Assembly (NCBI GenBank): GCA_036557665.1
Contig: DATBHG010000024.1
Location: 79,980 to 143,979, forward strand
Direction: 5' to 3'
DNA length: 64,000 bases
Source of the DNA: VAZQ01 sp036557665
GTDB lineage: Bacteria > Pseudomonadota > Alphaproteobacteria > Rhizobiales > Xanthobacteraceae
Under the pieces are notes generated by a model that was not told the origin of the DNA, made no database searches, and was given only the letters and a program-made list of their open reading frames with translations. Positions 27,291-36,565 of this stretch are shown here, piece by piece. The translations under genes and the position numbers were made by a program. Numbering within the stretch: the first letter of the stretch is position 1; every line of letters begins with the position of its first letter.

Positions 27291-27318
27291 GCCGGGGCGA
27301 TGGCTGCTTCGCCCCGGC
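27291..27318. terminator. hairpin between convergent transport genes
   Basis: A perfect 10-bp stem, GCCGGGGCGA paired with TCGCCCCGGC, around an 8-base loop. It is centred between the binding-protein stop (27240) and the livF stop (27404), where transcripts converge. No T-run, so assignment rests on stability and position. Confidence 0.6.
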
Positions 27319-27403
27319 AGTACACCTCGAGGCCGGCGCGGCGCGTCTCAACGTCCGCGGCCATCATGGGCCCGAGGCGGGCCCCGCACAAAGCGGTCTC
27401 CTT

Positions 27404-28135
27404 TTACAGTCCGAGATAAAATTTGCGGATCAGGTCGTTGTTGTTGAGCTCGGCGGACGAGCGGCCCTCGAACGCGATCTGCCCGTGTACGATGACATAG
27501 CCGCGGTCGGCGATGCGCAAAGCCTGCGGGAAGTTCTGCTCGGCCATGAGCACCGTGAGCCTGTAGGTGTCCTTGAGCTCCTTGATCTTGTCGATGGTGC
27601 GGCTCACCAGCACCGGCGCAAGTCCGACCGACGGCTCATCGATCAGGATGATGCGCGGGGCGAGCATCAGTGCGCGCGCCAGCGCCAGCATTTGCTGCTC
27701 GCCGCCGCTCATGGAGCCGGCGAGTTGTCGCCGCCGCTCGGCGAGCCGCGGGAAGCATTCGAAGCAGAAATCCAGGTTTGACCTCAGCGACTCCCGCGCC
27801 TTGCGCCGAAATGCGCCGAGCAGCAGGTTCTCCTCGACCGTGAGGCGGGGAAACAGCCGGCGGCCCTCGGGAACGAGCGCGATGCCGAGATCCACGATCT
27901 GCTCGGTGCTGCGGCCGACCAGGTCGTGCAGCTCCCCGTCGATCTCGGCGCTGATACGGCCGGCGCGGGGCGGCAAAATGCCCATGACGCATTTCATCAA
28001 GGTGCTCTTGCCGTTACCGTTGGTTCCGAGCAGCACCACGGTTTCCCCGGCATCCACCCGCAGGGAGACGTCCTCCAGGACGCGCACCGCCCCATAGGCG
28101 GCATCGACGTTCTCGATCAGAAGGCTATTGGCCAA
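27404..28135 (-). CDS. livF: branched-chain-type ABC transporter ATPase LivF
   Basis: 243 residues. Walker A GTNGNGKST near residue 37, signature SMSGGEQQMLALARALM, Walker B IILIDEPSVGLAP and the H-loop replaced by the usual LivF AEQN (LMAEQNF). Energises the LivMH permease together with LivG. Its start overlaps the livG stop by 11 bases. Last gene of the minus-strand livH-livM-livG-livF operon. Confidence 0.95.
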   Translation of the reverse strand: MANSLLIENVDAAYGAVRVLEDVSLRVDAGETVVLLGTNGNGKSTLMKCVMGILPPRAGRISAEIDGELHDLVGRSTEQIVDLGIALVPEGRRLFPRLTVEENLLLGAFRRKARESLRSNLDFCFECFPRLAERRRQLAGSMSGGEQQMLALARALMLAPRIILIDEPSVGLAPVLVSRTIDKIKELKDTYRLTVLMAEQNFPQALRIADRGYVIVHGQIAFEGRSSAELNNNDLIRKFYLGL

Positions 28136-28856
28136 TGTACGCCTTCTCCACTTCTGCGTCGCGAATGACGTCCTCGGGAGGCCCGTCGGCGATCTTCTTG
28201 CCGGAGACCAGAACCACGAGCCGTTGCGAGAATCGCATCACCGCGCGCATGATGTGCTCGATCAGAATGATCGTGATACCCCGTTCATTGAGCCTGATCA
28301 GCAACGCCACGATATCGTCCACCTCCGATTGCGACAGCCCGGCCATGGCCTCGTCGGCAATGAGAAGCTTCGGGTCCGCGGCCATTGCCCGCGCAAGCTC
28401 GAGCTTGCGCATATCGACCTGGGTGAGATCCCGCGGCAGCATCGCGGCCTTGCCGGACAAGCCCACGAGCTGCAGCAGCTCGGCGCAGCGTGCGTCGATC
28501 TCGTCAGGCTTGAGCGAGTGCGCCCGCCGTGAGTTGACCGTATAGAGCAGCGGCACGCGCAGGTTGTCGGCAACCGTGAGCGTCACGAACGGGCGCGGCA
28601 GCTGAAAGCTGCGGGCCATTCCCCGGCGCGTGCGCTCGTGGGTGATCAGCCCGTCGACCGGCTGGCCGTCGAAGCGCACCGTTCCGGTCTCGTTCGTCAG
28701 CGTGCCGCAGATGCAATTCACCAGTGTGGACTTGCCCGAGCCGTTCGGCCCGATCAGTCCCACGCGCTCGCTCTCGGCGACGGTCAAATCGATGCCGTCG
28801 AGCGCCACGAAGCCGCCGAACCGTTTGCTCAGCCCCGCAACCTCGAGCAGCGGCAT
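28125..28856 (-). CDS. livG: branched-chain-type ABC transporter ATPase LivG, divergent signature
   Basis: 243 residues from ATG 28856, which overlaps the livM stop (TAATG). Walker A GPNGSGKST is normal. The ABC signature is LTQVDMRKLELARA instead of LSYGEQRRLEIARA, and Walker B ends ADEAMAGLS rather than DEPAAGLN; the H-loop IEHIMRAVM is present. This variant is a recurring LivG subtype in Bradyrhizobium-like genomes, so it is probably functional with the canonical LivF partner. Confidence 0.93.
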   Translation of the reverse strand: MPLLEVAGLSKRFGGFVALDGIDLTVAESERVGLIGPNGSGKSTLVNCICGTLTNETGTVRFDGQPVDGLITHERTRRGMARSFQLPRPFVTLTVADNLRVPLLYTVNSRRAHSLKPDEIDARCAELLQLVGLSGKAAMLPRDLTQVDMRKLELARAMAADPKLLIADEAMAGLSQSEVDDIVALLIRLNERGITIILIEHIMRAVMRFSQRLVVLVSGKKIADGPPEDVIRDAEVEKAYIGQ

Positions 28857-29869
28857 TATTTCGCCCTCCTGCGCAGCCGCTCCTGCACCAGCCCCACGAT
28901 GCCATTGGGCGCGATGATCACGAAGCCGACGAGGAGGAGCCCCACGATGAGGAGATTGACCGCGGAGGAAATCGTCACCGTCGCGATCTGCTGCAAGGAG
29001 CCGAGCAGGACGGCCCCGATGAGCGGACCCACCCAGCTCGTAGTGCCGCCGATCATCGGCATGGCAATCGAATTCACCGCATATTCGAGCCCGAACGCGG
29101 AGGACGGCTGGAGGTAGCCGATGTAGTAGGGAAAGGGCGCGCCAGCCATTCCCATCAATGCGCCTGATACCGTGGTTGCGATCAGCTTGAGCCGCAGCGT
29201 GGGAACGCCGCAGGCCTCCGCCGCGAGCTCGTCGTCCCGGATGGCAGCGAAGCCGTAGCCGAGCTGGGAGCGCTCGATTCCGCGCGCACACACGAGCGCG
29301 AGGACCACCAGCGCCAACATCAACAGGAACAGGTACTGGATATAGGGGCCGGTGAGCATGTTCTCGCTCGGCCGAATAATGTAGGCCCCACGCGAGCCGC
29401 CTACATAATCCCAGTTGACGACGAAGGTCTGCAGCACGACGGCCAGCGCGAGCGTCGCGATGGCAAAAAATGCCCCCCGCAGCCGCAGCGTGAGGTAACC
29501 CATCCCGAGCCCGACCAGGCCGGAAACAATGGCGCCGATGACCAGGAGGACCGGGATCGGCAAGGGAAAGAGCTTGTGGAAAAACACCGTCGAGTATGCG
29601 CCCATTGCAAAGAAGGCCGCAGATCCGAAATTCACGTACCCGGTGTAGCCGCCGAGAATATTCCACGCCGTTGCCAGCACGATGTATTGCAGCACGGTGT
29701 AACCGGCAAAGAACACATAATCGTTGCCGATCGCGCGCGCACCAAAGAACACGAGCGCGGCGCACACGATCACAATCAGCACGAACAGATCCTGGCGCAG
29801 CGGATTCCGGCGCGGCTGCGGGACCTGACCTGTTGCCTGTCGCAGCCGAGGACTGGAGCGGATCAGCAC
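28856..29869 (-). CDS. livM: branched-chain-type ABC transporter permease LivM
   Basis: 337 residues from a GTG at 29869, 12 bases inside the livH end; the open frame extends far upstream but that part is livH read out of frame. About nine membrane helices; LATAWNILGGYTGYVNFGSAAFFAMGAYS and the EAA-like AAIRDDELAAEACGVP are typical of LivM. Pairs with LivH. Confidence 0.92.
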   Translation of the reverse strand: MLIRSSPRLRQATGQVPQPRRNPLRQDLFVLIVIVCAALVFFGARAIGNDYVFFAGYTVLQYIVLATAWNILGGYTGYVNFGSAAFFAMGAYSTVFFHKLFPLPIPVLLVIGAIVSGLVGLGMGYLTLRLRGAFFAIATLALAVVLQTFVVNWDYVGGSRGAYIIRPSENMLTGPYIQYLFLLMLALVVLALVCARGIERSQLGYGFAAIRDDELAAEACGVPTLRLKLIATTVSGALMGMAGAPFPYYIGYLQPSSAFGLEYAVNSIAMPMIGGTTSWVGPLIGAVLLGSLQQIATVTISSAVNLLIVGLLLVGFVIIAPNGIVGLVQERLRRRAK

Positions 29870-29880
29870 GGCGCAGGAGC

Positions 29881-30756
29881 CTATCGCCCGAGCAGGCCCG
29901 TCGGCCGAAAGGCAAGCGTGAGGAGAAGAACCCCGAAGCCGACCGCGGGCGCCCAGGAAGGTCCGTAGAATGTCGAAGTGAAGCTTTCGATGACCCCCAG
30001 CAGCATGGCGCCGATCACTGTTCCCGGCAGGCTGCCAAGGCCGCCGAGCACGCAGATGGCGAAAACGCGGCCGATATATTCGCGTCCAACGGAAGGCTCC
30101 ACCGGCTGGATGATGATCAGAAGCGCGCCGGCCACAGCCGTGGTCGCAATCGAGATGCCGAATGCTATCCGTTTGATCCGCGTGGGCGAAGCCGCCATCA
30201 GTCGGAGCGCCAGCTGGTCTTGCGCCACCGCGGCGATGGCGCGCCCGATGAATGTGCGTGACAGAAACAGCTGAAGGACAGCGAACATGGCCAGCGCCGT
30301 GAGGCACGGCACCAGCATGCGGAGCGGGAAGTCCATCACGCCGACGTGCCAGCTCGGTCCGATATACGAGGCTTCGACATACCGATAGTCGACGCCGAAC
30401 ACGAGCACGAGCAGGACCTCGGTGACGAACAAAAGCCCGAAGAAGAACGAGAGACCTCGCAGCGACTCCTGTCCATACCGCTCGAAGGCTTGATAATAGA
30501 CTTGATACACGCCGGCTCCCAGCAGGTAGAATGCCGGAAGCATGATGACGCTGATCAGAATAGGATCGAGACCGAAACTGCTGTTCAGGATGTAGGCGAT
30601 GTAGGACCCGAGAATGATGAATGCGGGGTGGGCAATATTCACGATATCGAGGATGCCGAACGAGATCGACACGCCTATGGTCACCGCCGCGTAGAAACCG
30701 CCGAGCAGAATCCCGGCGATCACCGCATTCACCAGCAGATCGAAGCTGAGATCCAC
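29881..30756 (-). CDS. livH: branched-chain-type ABC transporter permease LivH
   Basis: 291 residues, about eight membrane segments. GILLGGFYAAVTIGVSISFGILDIVNIAHPAFI is the LivH N-terminal signature and FAICVLGGLGSLPGTVIGAMLLG the C-terminal one. First gene of the permease/ATPase operon. The 280 bases upstream to the cupin gene hold no recognisable gene. Confidence 0.94.
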   Translation of the reverse strand: MDLSFDLLVNAVIAGILLGGFYAAVTIGVSISFGILDIVNIAHPAFIILGSYIAYILNSSFGLDPILISVIMLPAFYLLGAGVYQVYYQAFERYGQESLRGLSFFFGLLFVTEVLLVLVFGVDYRYVEASYIGPSWHVGVMDFPLRMLVPCLTALAMFAVLQLFLSRTFIGRAIAAVAQDQLALRLMAASPTRIKRIAFGISIATTAVAGALLIIIQPVEPSVGREYIGRVFAICVLGGLGSLPGTVIGAMLLGVIESFTSTFYGPSWAPAVGFGVLLLTLAFRPTGLLGR

Positions 30757-31035
30757 CTGCTCCCCCCGGCAGCAGCATCGTCCGCCGCATGCGCTGTGGC
30801 CGAAGCCTTATTGTTGCAAGCCAGTGTGCAGGAAGGGCAGGGACTTGGCTAGCCCCGCGTCAAAGCGACGGCGGTCTGCGCAGTTGCCCGTGACGGGCGC
30901 GTCTCGGACCGGCCTTCCAGGCCGAACGTGCAAACATGATCGCGCAAGGGCGAGGCGGTGCCTTGCCCTCGCCGAGGGCGGCGCCTGCGAATGGAGGGCG
31001 ACCCAGTGGGTCGCCCGCACAACGTGGTTGGGAGT

Positions 31036-31485
31036 CTACGCGGCTGCGCGTGCCCGGACTTGGGTCGGCAGGGCCAGCGGCTTGTTAGCGCTCTGCAGGA
31101 ACTCGATGGTCATGAATACCATCTCCTTGTCGCCGAGATTTTCAAGATCGTGCACCTTGAGCTCACCAGCTCCATAGGTCTCGTGCCGGGTCTCGCCGGG
31201 CGCGTAGTTATATTCAACCGTCGTGCCGTCGTGCACGTGCTGGCGCCCCAGACCGCCGCTCACGGACGTCCAGAAGTAATCGAGCACGTGGCGATGAAAG
31301 CCTATGCGTTCGCCGGGTTGTAACCGGATGATCCAGACGCGCACCCGATCGCTCTCCGATACGAGCTCGCTGCCGACGCAGGGATTGGGGCTCCTGCTCT
31401 CGCGCTCGAGTTCGGCCGCAATCTCGGGCGGCCATGGCGATTTATCAGAATTGAGCGGCTGCTTGTCCAGCATCGTCAGGGCCAT
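31036..31485 (-). CDS. cupin-fold protein
   Basis: 149 residues. One cupin domain: IIRLQPGERIGFHRHVLDYF (first motif) and the second strand set with YAPGETRHETYGAGEL. Small single-domain cupins in catabolic loci can be isomerases, dioxygenase helpers or sensors; nothing here decides between them. Divergent from the FAD monooxygenase at 31548, with which it may share a regulatory region. Confidence 0.8.
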   Translation of the reverse strand: MALTMLDKQPLNSDKSPWPPEIAAELERESRSPNPCVGSELVSESDRVRVWIIRLQPGERIGFHRHVLDYFWTSVSGGLGRQHVHDGTTVEYNYAPGETRHETYGAGELKVHDLENLGDKEMVFMTIEFLQSANKPLALPTQVRARAAA

Positions 31486-31547
31486 GGTTTCCTCCTGGTC
31501 TCGTCAGATATATAGCAGCTTTTGTTGCTGCGGAAACGGCAAAGCTG

Positions 31548-32768
31548 ATGCGGAAGGCGCAGACGCGGCGCGCAGTCGTCGTAGGCGGCTCGATGAGCGG
31601 CCTGCTGGCGGGGCTGCTGCTGCGGCGGGCAGATTGGGATGTCGAGATCTACGAGCGCGTCGAAGGCGAGCTTGCCGGCCGCGGCGCCGGCATCGTCGCG
31701 CAGCCGGACCTGATCGAGGCCTTGGGCCGGATCGGGATCGATACAAGGGATCTTGGGGTCGAGATCGGGACTCGAAAGATCCTCGATGGCTCCGGGCGAG
31801 TCATCGGCGAATCTACGTGCCCACAGGTACTCACCGCCTGGGAGCGGGTATACCGGGCTCTGCGGGATGCATTCCCGCCCGGGCGTTATCATCGCGGCCG
31901 GACAGTGTCGAGCGTCGATCCGACCGAGAATGCCGTCCTTGCCAAACTGGGCGAGCACGGCGCCATCGCGTGCGATCTGCTGGTCGGAGCCGATGGTCTT
32001 CGCTCTACGGTGCGCCAGCAGTGCCTTCCCGATCTGCTGCCGCTCTATGTGGGTTACGTCGCCTGGCGGGCGCTCATTCCGGAGGCGGCATTCCCGGCTG
32101 CAATCCATCGCCAGCTGTTCAACTACATGACCTTCTATCTGCCGCCGGGCGAGCAATTCCTGGGCTATCCGGTAGCCGGCCCCGAGAACGATCTCCGCCC
32201 CGGGCACCGGCGCTACAATGTCGTCTGGTACCGTCCGGCGGACGAAACCAGCGAATTGCGCTCCCTGCTCACGGATGAGGCCGGCACCACCCATCCGGTC
32301 TCGATCCCACCGCCGCTCATTCGCCGCGACGCAATCAGCGCCATGCGGACCGATGCCGAACGACTGCTGCCGCCGCAATTTTGCGACGTGGTGCGCATGA
32401 TCTCGGAGCCGATCCTGCAGCCGATCTACGATCTGGCCACACCCCGCATGGCCTTTGGCCGAGTCGCGATCGTTGGCGATGCGGCGTTCGTCGCGCGCCC
32501 GCACGTTGCGGCAGGCGTCGCCAAGGCTGCGGATGATGCCGCGTGCCTGGTCGCTGCGCTCGAGCAGAACGAGAATGTCGAGGAGGCGCTGAAGAATTTC
32601 GAAGCGCAACGCCTGCCGGTGGGACACCGAATCATCGAGCGGGCAAGGCATCTCGGCGCCTATCTGCAGGCCACCCAGACCGCACAGGACCGCCTGCGCT
32701 CGCAACGCCATGGGATTCCGCAAGCCGTCCTGGCCGAGACCGCCGTGCTCGATTTCCTGCGCGTGTAG
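31548..32768 (+). CDS. FAD-dependent aromatic monooxygenase (PheA/TfdB, DHPH-like)
   Basis: 406 residues. The dinucleotide motif is VVVGGSMSGLLAGLLLRR (GGSxSG form), with the second FAD motif FGRVAIVGDAAFVARPHVAAG near residue 305. The GGSxSG start and LVGADGLRSTVR resemble 2,6-dihydroxypyridine 3-monooxygenase more than classical p-hydroxybenzoate hydroxylase. Likely hydroxylates an aromatic or N-heteroaromatic ring. Neighbouring LIV transporter and dehydrogenases support a catabolic role. Confidence 0.88.
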   Translation: MRKAQTRRAVVVGGSMSGLLAGLLLRRADWDVEIYERVEGELAGRGAGIVAQPDLIEALGRIGIDTRDLGVEIGTRKILDGSGRVIGESTCPQVLTAWERVYRALRDAFPPGRYHRGRTVSSVDPTENAVLAKLGEHGAIACDLLVGADGLRSTVRQQCLPDLLPLYVGYVAWRALIPEAAFPAAIHRQLFNYMTFYLPPGEQFLGYPVAGPENDLRPGHRRYNVVWYRPADETSELRSLLTDEAGTTHPVSIPPPLIRRDAISAMRTDAERLLPPQFCDVVRMISEPILQPIYDLATPRMAFGRVAIVGDAAFVARPHVAAGVAKAADDAACLVAALEQNENVEEALKNFEAQRLPVGHRIIERARHLGAYLQATQTAQDRLRSQRHGIPQAVLAETAVLDFLRV

Positions 32769-32781
32769 CGCGCAGGGGGGA

Positions 32782-33681
32782 TCAGCGCGACGAGCGCCGC
32801 CGCTTCACGCGCGCCATCCTCTCCAGCACCGCGCAAACCGCAGCGGTATCGTCCTCGGCATGACCCGTCCTCATCGCCTTGTTGTAGATCGGCATCGTCG
32901 CATCGAATAAAGGAGTGGGACTGCCGAGCTGCCGCGCGAATTGGCCGATCACGGCCATGTCTTTTTGCCAGACCGATATCTTCATGGTGGGCTCGTCGTA
33001 GCGTGCCCGGACCATCATTGGCGCCCGCAACTCGAACACCCGCGATGTTCCGGCACCTGCCTTGACCATTTCCAGCACGGTTCGCGGATCGAGCCCCGCC
33101 TTGAGCCCCATCACCATCGCTTCAGCGCTCGCAACGTTGTTAATCGCGACCAACAGATTGGCGATGTATTTCATCCGGCTGCCGTTGCCGAACGCACCAA
33201 GATCGTGCGCGGTCCGCGAGAATGCTGCAAACAGCGGGCGCAACTTGCGGATGGATTGCCGCTCGCCGCTGGCATAGATGGCGAGGTCCTTTGCTTTGGC
33301 CTGCGAGCCCGTGCCACTGACCGGACAGTCCAGCATGACGTGCCCAGCTCTTCTCAGCGCGCGCTCGGCTCTCTGCTTGTCGGCAATGGTGAAAGTGCTC
33401 GCCTCCACCAGTATGCGCGGCGATACGCGCGCATCGAGCACCGCTTTCACCGTCAGATCGAGAGCCGCGGGCTTGGGCAAGCTGGTGATGATCGTAAGGG
33501 CTTTGCGCGCGAGCGTCTTGGCGTCCGGGGCGATCTCGACGCCCGCTCGTCGCAGGGCGCGGCAGCGCGCCGGGTTGATGTCAAAGCCGATCACATGCCA
33601 ACCGGCCTTGGCGAGGTTCTCGGCAAACGCGCCCCCCATGATTCCGAGACCGACTATCCCCACCGCTCGCGCCATCCGCAA
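32782..33681 (-). CDS. beta-hydroxyacid dehydrogenase family NAD(P)-dependent oxidoreductase
   Basis: 299 residues. Rossmann GIVGLGIMGGAFAENLAKAGW at the N-terminus; the substrate motif LDCPVSGTGSQAKAKDL and the catalytic Lys in GSRMKYIANLLVAINN match 3-hydroxyisobutyrate/6-phosphogluconate dehydrogenase-like enzymes. Convergent with the FAD monooxygenase (14 bases apart). Substrate not predictable. Confidence 0.88.
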   Translation of the reverse strand: MRMARAVGIVGLGIMGGAFAENLAKAGWHVIGFDINPARCRALRRAGVEIAPDAKTLARKALTIITSLPKPAALDLTVKAVLDARVSPRILVEASTFTIADKQRAERALRRAGHVMLDCPVSGTGSQAKAKDLAIYASGERQSIRKLRPLFAAFSRTAHDLGAFGNGSRMKYIANLLVAINNVASAEAMVMGLKAGLDPRTVLEMVKAGAGTSRVFELRAPMMVRARYDEPTMKISVWQKDMAVIGQFARQLGSPTPLFDATMPIYNKAMRTGHAEDDTAAVCAVLERMARVKRRRSSR

Positions 33682-33817
33682 ATCTCCCAGGCCCGTTTCC
33701 GGATGACGCTATACAGTCGTTGCGGGGGCATTCAATCCCCGGGAAGCTCGGCATGGCGCATAGCTTCCTTGCTCCTGCGCGATCCTCTATGTCTCACCGG
33801 AGCGGGAGGAAAGCTGA

Positions 33818-34705
33818 ATGCAGATCGGAATTGCCGGACTGGGAAAGATGGGCTCGGCGATCGCACAACGGCTCATGGAGGTCGGCCACGATGTGACGGT
33901 CTGGAATCGCAGCCCCGAGAAGGTGCGGCCGCTGGCGAGTGCCGGCGCCAAGGTCGCCGCGAGTCCCGCCGAGGTCGCACGCAACACCGATGGCATCATG
34001 ACCATTCTCACCGATGCGGCTGCAGTCGACGCCGTCTATGGCGGTCCTGCCGGACTGCTGGCAGGAGACGTGACCGGAAAGCTGTTCGTCGAGATGAGCA
34101 CGGTGGCGCCTGCGACCGAAACGGCGCTTGCGCAAATGGTGCGCGGGAAAGGCGGTGCATTGGTGGAATGTCCGGTCGGTGGCACGACTGGGCCCGCCCG
34201 CCAAGGCAAGCTGATCGGCCTCATGGGCGGCGAGCCGGCCGACGTCGAGCGCGCGCGGCCCATTCTTGCGCAGCTCTGCCGCAGGCTCGAGCATTGCGGG
34301 CCGGTTGGCGCCGGCGCGGTGATGAAGCTCACCATCAACATGCCGCTCATGATCTACTGGCAGGCGCTCGGAGAGGCACTTGCGTTGTGCCGGCCGCTTG
34401 GGCTTGATCCGGCCCGGTTGATGGATCTGCTGTCGGATACGTCGGGAGGGCCGAACGTATTGAAGGTACGCGGACCGGCGATCGCCACCATGATGAAGGG
34501 CGGCGACGGCGGACCGGTCACCTTTGACATCGACGGCGCTGTGAAGGACCTTGGCACCATGCTGGCGGAAGGCAAGCGCCGAGCGCTCGAGCTGCCGCTC
34601 GTCGAGCGGACGCTCGCCTGCTATGAGGAGGCAAAAAGAAAAGTCTCGGGCGCCGCGGAGGTCTCCGCCGTATCGGTCTATTGGGCAAACCGCGCCGGCA
34701 ACTGA
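33818..34705 (+). CDS. beta-hydroxyacid dehydrogenase family NAD(P)-dependent oxidoreductase
   Basis: 295 residues, a paralogue of the divergent gene upstream. MQIGIAGLGKMGSAIAQRL, LVECPVGGTTGPARQGKL (substrate motif) and the Lys in GAGAVMKLTINMPL are intact. Followed 34 bases later by a GlcG/HbpS-like gene and then an M24 gene on the same strand, probably one operon. Confidence 0.9.
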   Translation: MQIGIAGLGKMGSAIAQRLMEVGHDVTVWNRSPEKVRPLASAGAKVAASPAEVARNTDGIMTILTDAAAVDAVYGGPAGLLAGDVTGKLFVEMSTVAPATETALAQMVRGKGGALVECPVGGTTGPARQGKLIGLMGGEPADVERARPILAQLCRRLEHCGPVGAGAVMKLTINMPLMIYWQALGEALALCRPLGLDPARLMDLLSDTSGGPNVLKVRGPAIATMMKGGDGGPVTFDIDGAVKDLGTMLAEGKRRALELPLVERTLACYEEAKRKVSGAAEVSAVSVYWANRAGN

Positions 34706-34739
34706 CTCTCACCCCGTCTCAATACGCATCGGAGCAGCC

Positions 34740-35183
34740 ATGTCCGTTGTCACGCTTGCGCAGGCTTCCACCATCGTCGATGCCGCGCTCAAAAAAGGGC
34801 GGGAAACCAATTGTGCCCCGCTCACGGTCGCTGTTCTCGATGCCGGCGGGCACCTCGTCGCCTTCAAGCGCGAGGACCGCTCGGGTCTGCTGCGCTTCGA
34901 CATCGCTTTCGGCAAGGCATGGGGCGCGCTCGGCATGGGCTTCGGCTCGCGTACACTGGCGGCGCGGGCTGCCAAGACACCCATGTTCTTCACTGCGCTC
35001 GCGGCCGCGAGCGAGGGGCGCATCGTGACCAATCCCGGAGGCGTGCTCGTCCGCGACGCGGCGGGAGACGTCATCGGCTCCGTCGGCATCTCCGGTGACA
35101 CTTCCGACCGCGACGAAGCCTGCGCCGTCTCCGGCATCGAAGCCGCGGGGCTCAAGGCCGATCCCGGCCAGGACGCGACCTGA
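34740..35183 (+). CDS. GlcG/HbpS-like (DUF336) protein
   Basis: 147 residues from ATG 34740; upstream in-frame sequence is inside the previous gene. APLTVAVLDAGGHLVAFKREDRSGLLR, FGKAWGALGMGFGSR and VIGSVGISGDTSDRDEACA define the family. HbpS binds heme, while other members are accessory proteins of catabolic operons. Sits between a dehydrogenase and an M24 gene. Confidence 0.88.
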   Translation: MSVVTLAQASTIVDAALKKGRETNCAPLTVAVLDAGGHLVAFKREDRSGLLRFDIAFGKAWGALGMGFGSRTLAARAAKTPMFFTALAAASEGRIVTNPGGVLVRDAAGDVIGSVGISGDTSDRDEACAVSGIEAAGLKADPGQDAT

Positions 35184-35234
35184 GCATCAGCCGTCAACAG
35201 CGGCGCAAGCCGCCCGCCTACCTCGGGAGAGACC

Positions 35235-36506
35235 ATGGGCACAGCGAATTTCGGCATTGTCGGCCTCGACTGGCAGCAGCGGGTCAATTGGGACCGGCTG
35301 AAGAGCTATCGCACCGAGCGCGCCCGCGAGCACATGAGGAAGCACGGGCTGGGTGCCATGCTGTGCATGTACGACGAGAACGTGCGCTATCTCACCGGCA
35401 CGCTGACGCCCGGCTGGAACCGGCTCAAGCCGGGCCTGCGCTATGCGCTCCTGTGCGGCGACGGGCAGCCGGTGCTGTTCGAGCAGGGCGATCTCGGGTT
35501 TCAGATCGAGCGCCATTCGCCTTGGCTGCCCAAGGAGAACGTGCGCTACTCCTATGCCTGGATCAAAGGCGCCGCAGGACCTGCCTCCCAGCAGCAGGTG
35601 AAGAAATTCACCGACGCGATCCTCTACGAGATGAAGCGCCATGGCGTCGCCGGCCAGAAGCTCGGCGTCGATTTCATCGACATCAACATGATCAACATCT
35701 TCAAGGAAAAGAAGATCAACTGGGTCGACGGCATGACCCCGATGATGGAAGCGCGCGCCGTCAAGAATGTCGACGAGCAGGAGTGCATGCGTATCGTCGG
35801 CGCCATCGGCGACGCCACGCACTGGGAGTGCATGAAATTCCTGCGGCCCGGCATCACCGAGAACCAGGTGACCGCGCACCTGATGAAATATCTCTACAGC
35901 ATCCCCGGGATGGAGGATGTCGAGGACGTCATCGTCTCCTCGGGTCCCAATACCTGGCCGAACTGGCGCAATTTCTCCGATCGCATCATCCAGCCCGGCG
36001 ACATCGTCTTCATGGATTTGGCCGCGCTCACCTGGAACGGCTACAAATCCTGCTACTACCGCACGTATTGCGTCGGCAAGGAGCCGAGCCGCGAGCAGAA
36101 GGACACCTACGCCACCGCCCTCGAATGGCTCTACGATTCCATCGATGCGGTGAAGGCCGGCACGACCACGCGCGAGATCGCGAAGAAATGGCCGTCGGCC
36201 AAGGAAGCGTGGGGCTACAAGGAGGAGGACCAGGCGGCGGCCAATCTGTGGGGGCACGGACTTGGCCTGGCGCAATACGATCCGCCGGTGATCTCGCGCA
36301 TCTGGTCGCTGGACCATCCCGTCGAGATCAAGTCCGGGATGACCTTTGCGCTCGAGACGCAGCACGGCAAGCGGTTCCGTTATGGCGTGCGGATCGAGGA
36401 GATGCTCATCGTGCACGACAAGAGCATCGAGATCATCTCCAATTTCCCGGTGAAGCAGATCACCGTGGTCGATCCTATCCCGGGTTACGGCGATCACGTG
36501 AAATGA
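35235..36506 (+). CDS. M24-family (creatinase/prolidase fold) protein with altered metal site
   Basis: 423 residues: N-terminal creatinase-like domain to about residue 165, then the pita-bread M24 domain. Four metal-ligand positions are visible (Asp261, His341 in LWGHGLGLAQYD, Glu374, Glu388/389 in RIEEM), but the second Asp is replaced by Cys273 in GYKSCYYRT. The layout resembles M24 members acting on non-peptide substrates, such as creatinase or DddP, and its operon partners are catabolic. Preceded by GGGAGA ribosome site. Peptidase activity should not be assumed. Confidence 0.85.
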   Translation: MGTANFGIVGLDWQQRVNWDRLKSYRTERAREHMRKHGLGAMLCMYDENVRYLTGTLTPGWNRLKPGLRYALLCGDGQPVLFEQGDLGFQIERHSPWLPKENVRYSYAWIKGAAGPASQQQVKKFTDAILYEMKRHGVAGQKLGVDFIDINMINIFKEKKINWVDGMTPMMEARAVKNVDEQECMRIVGAIGDATHWECMKFLRPGITENQVTAHLMKYLYSIPGMEDVEDVIVSSGPNTWPNWRNFSDRIIQPGDIVFMDLAALTWNGYKSCYYRTYCVGKEPSREQKDTYATALEWLYDSIDAVKAGTTTREIAKKWPSAKEAWGYKEEDQAAANLWGHGLGLAQYDPPVISRIWSLDHPVEIKSGMTFALETQHGKRFRYGVRIEEMLIVHDKSIEIISNFPVKQITVVDPIPGYGDHVK

Positions 36507-36565
36507 TTTGTTAACCATATCGGGCGTTAATCCGTTAACCCTTCCCGCGGGTTCGGGGCGCCTTC

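Noticed and set aside
28856..30790. 644-codon frame suggesting a LivH-LivM fusion
   Set aside because: The N-terminal 300 codons are livH read out of frame; only the part from 29869 is LivM.
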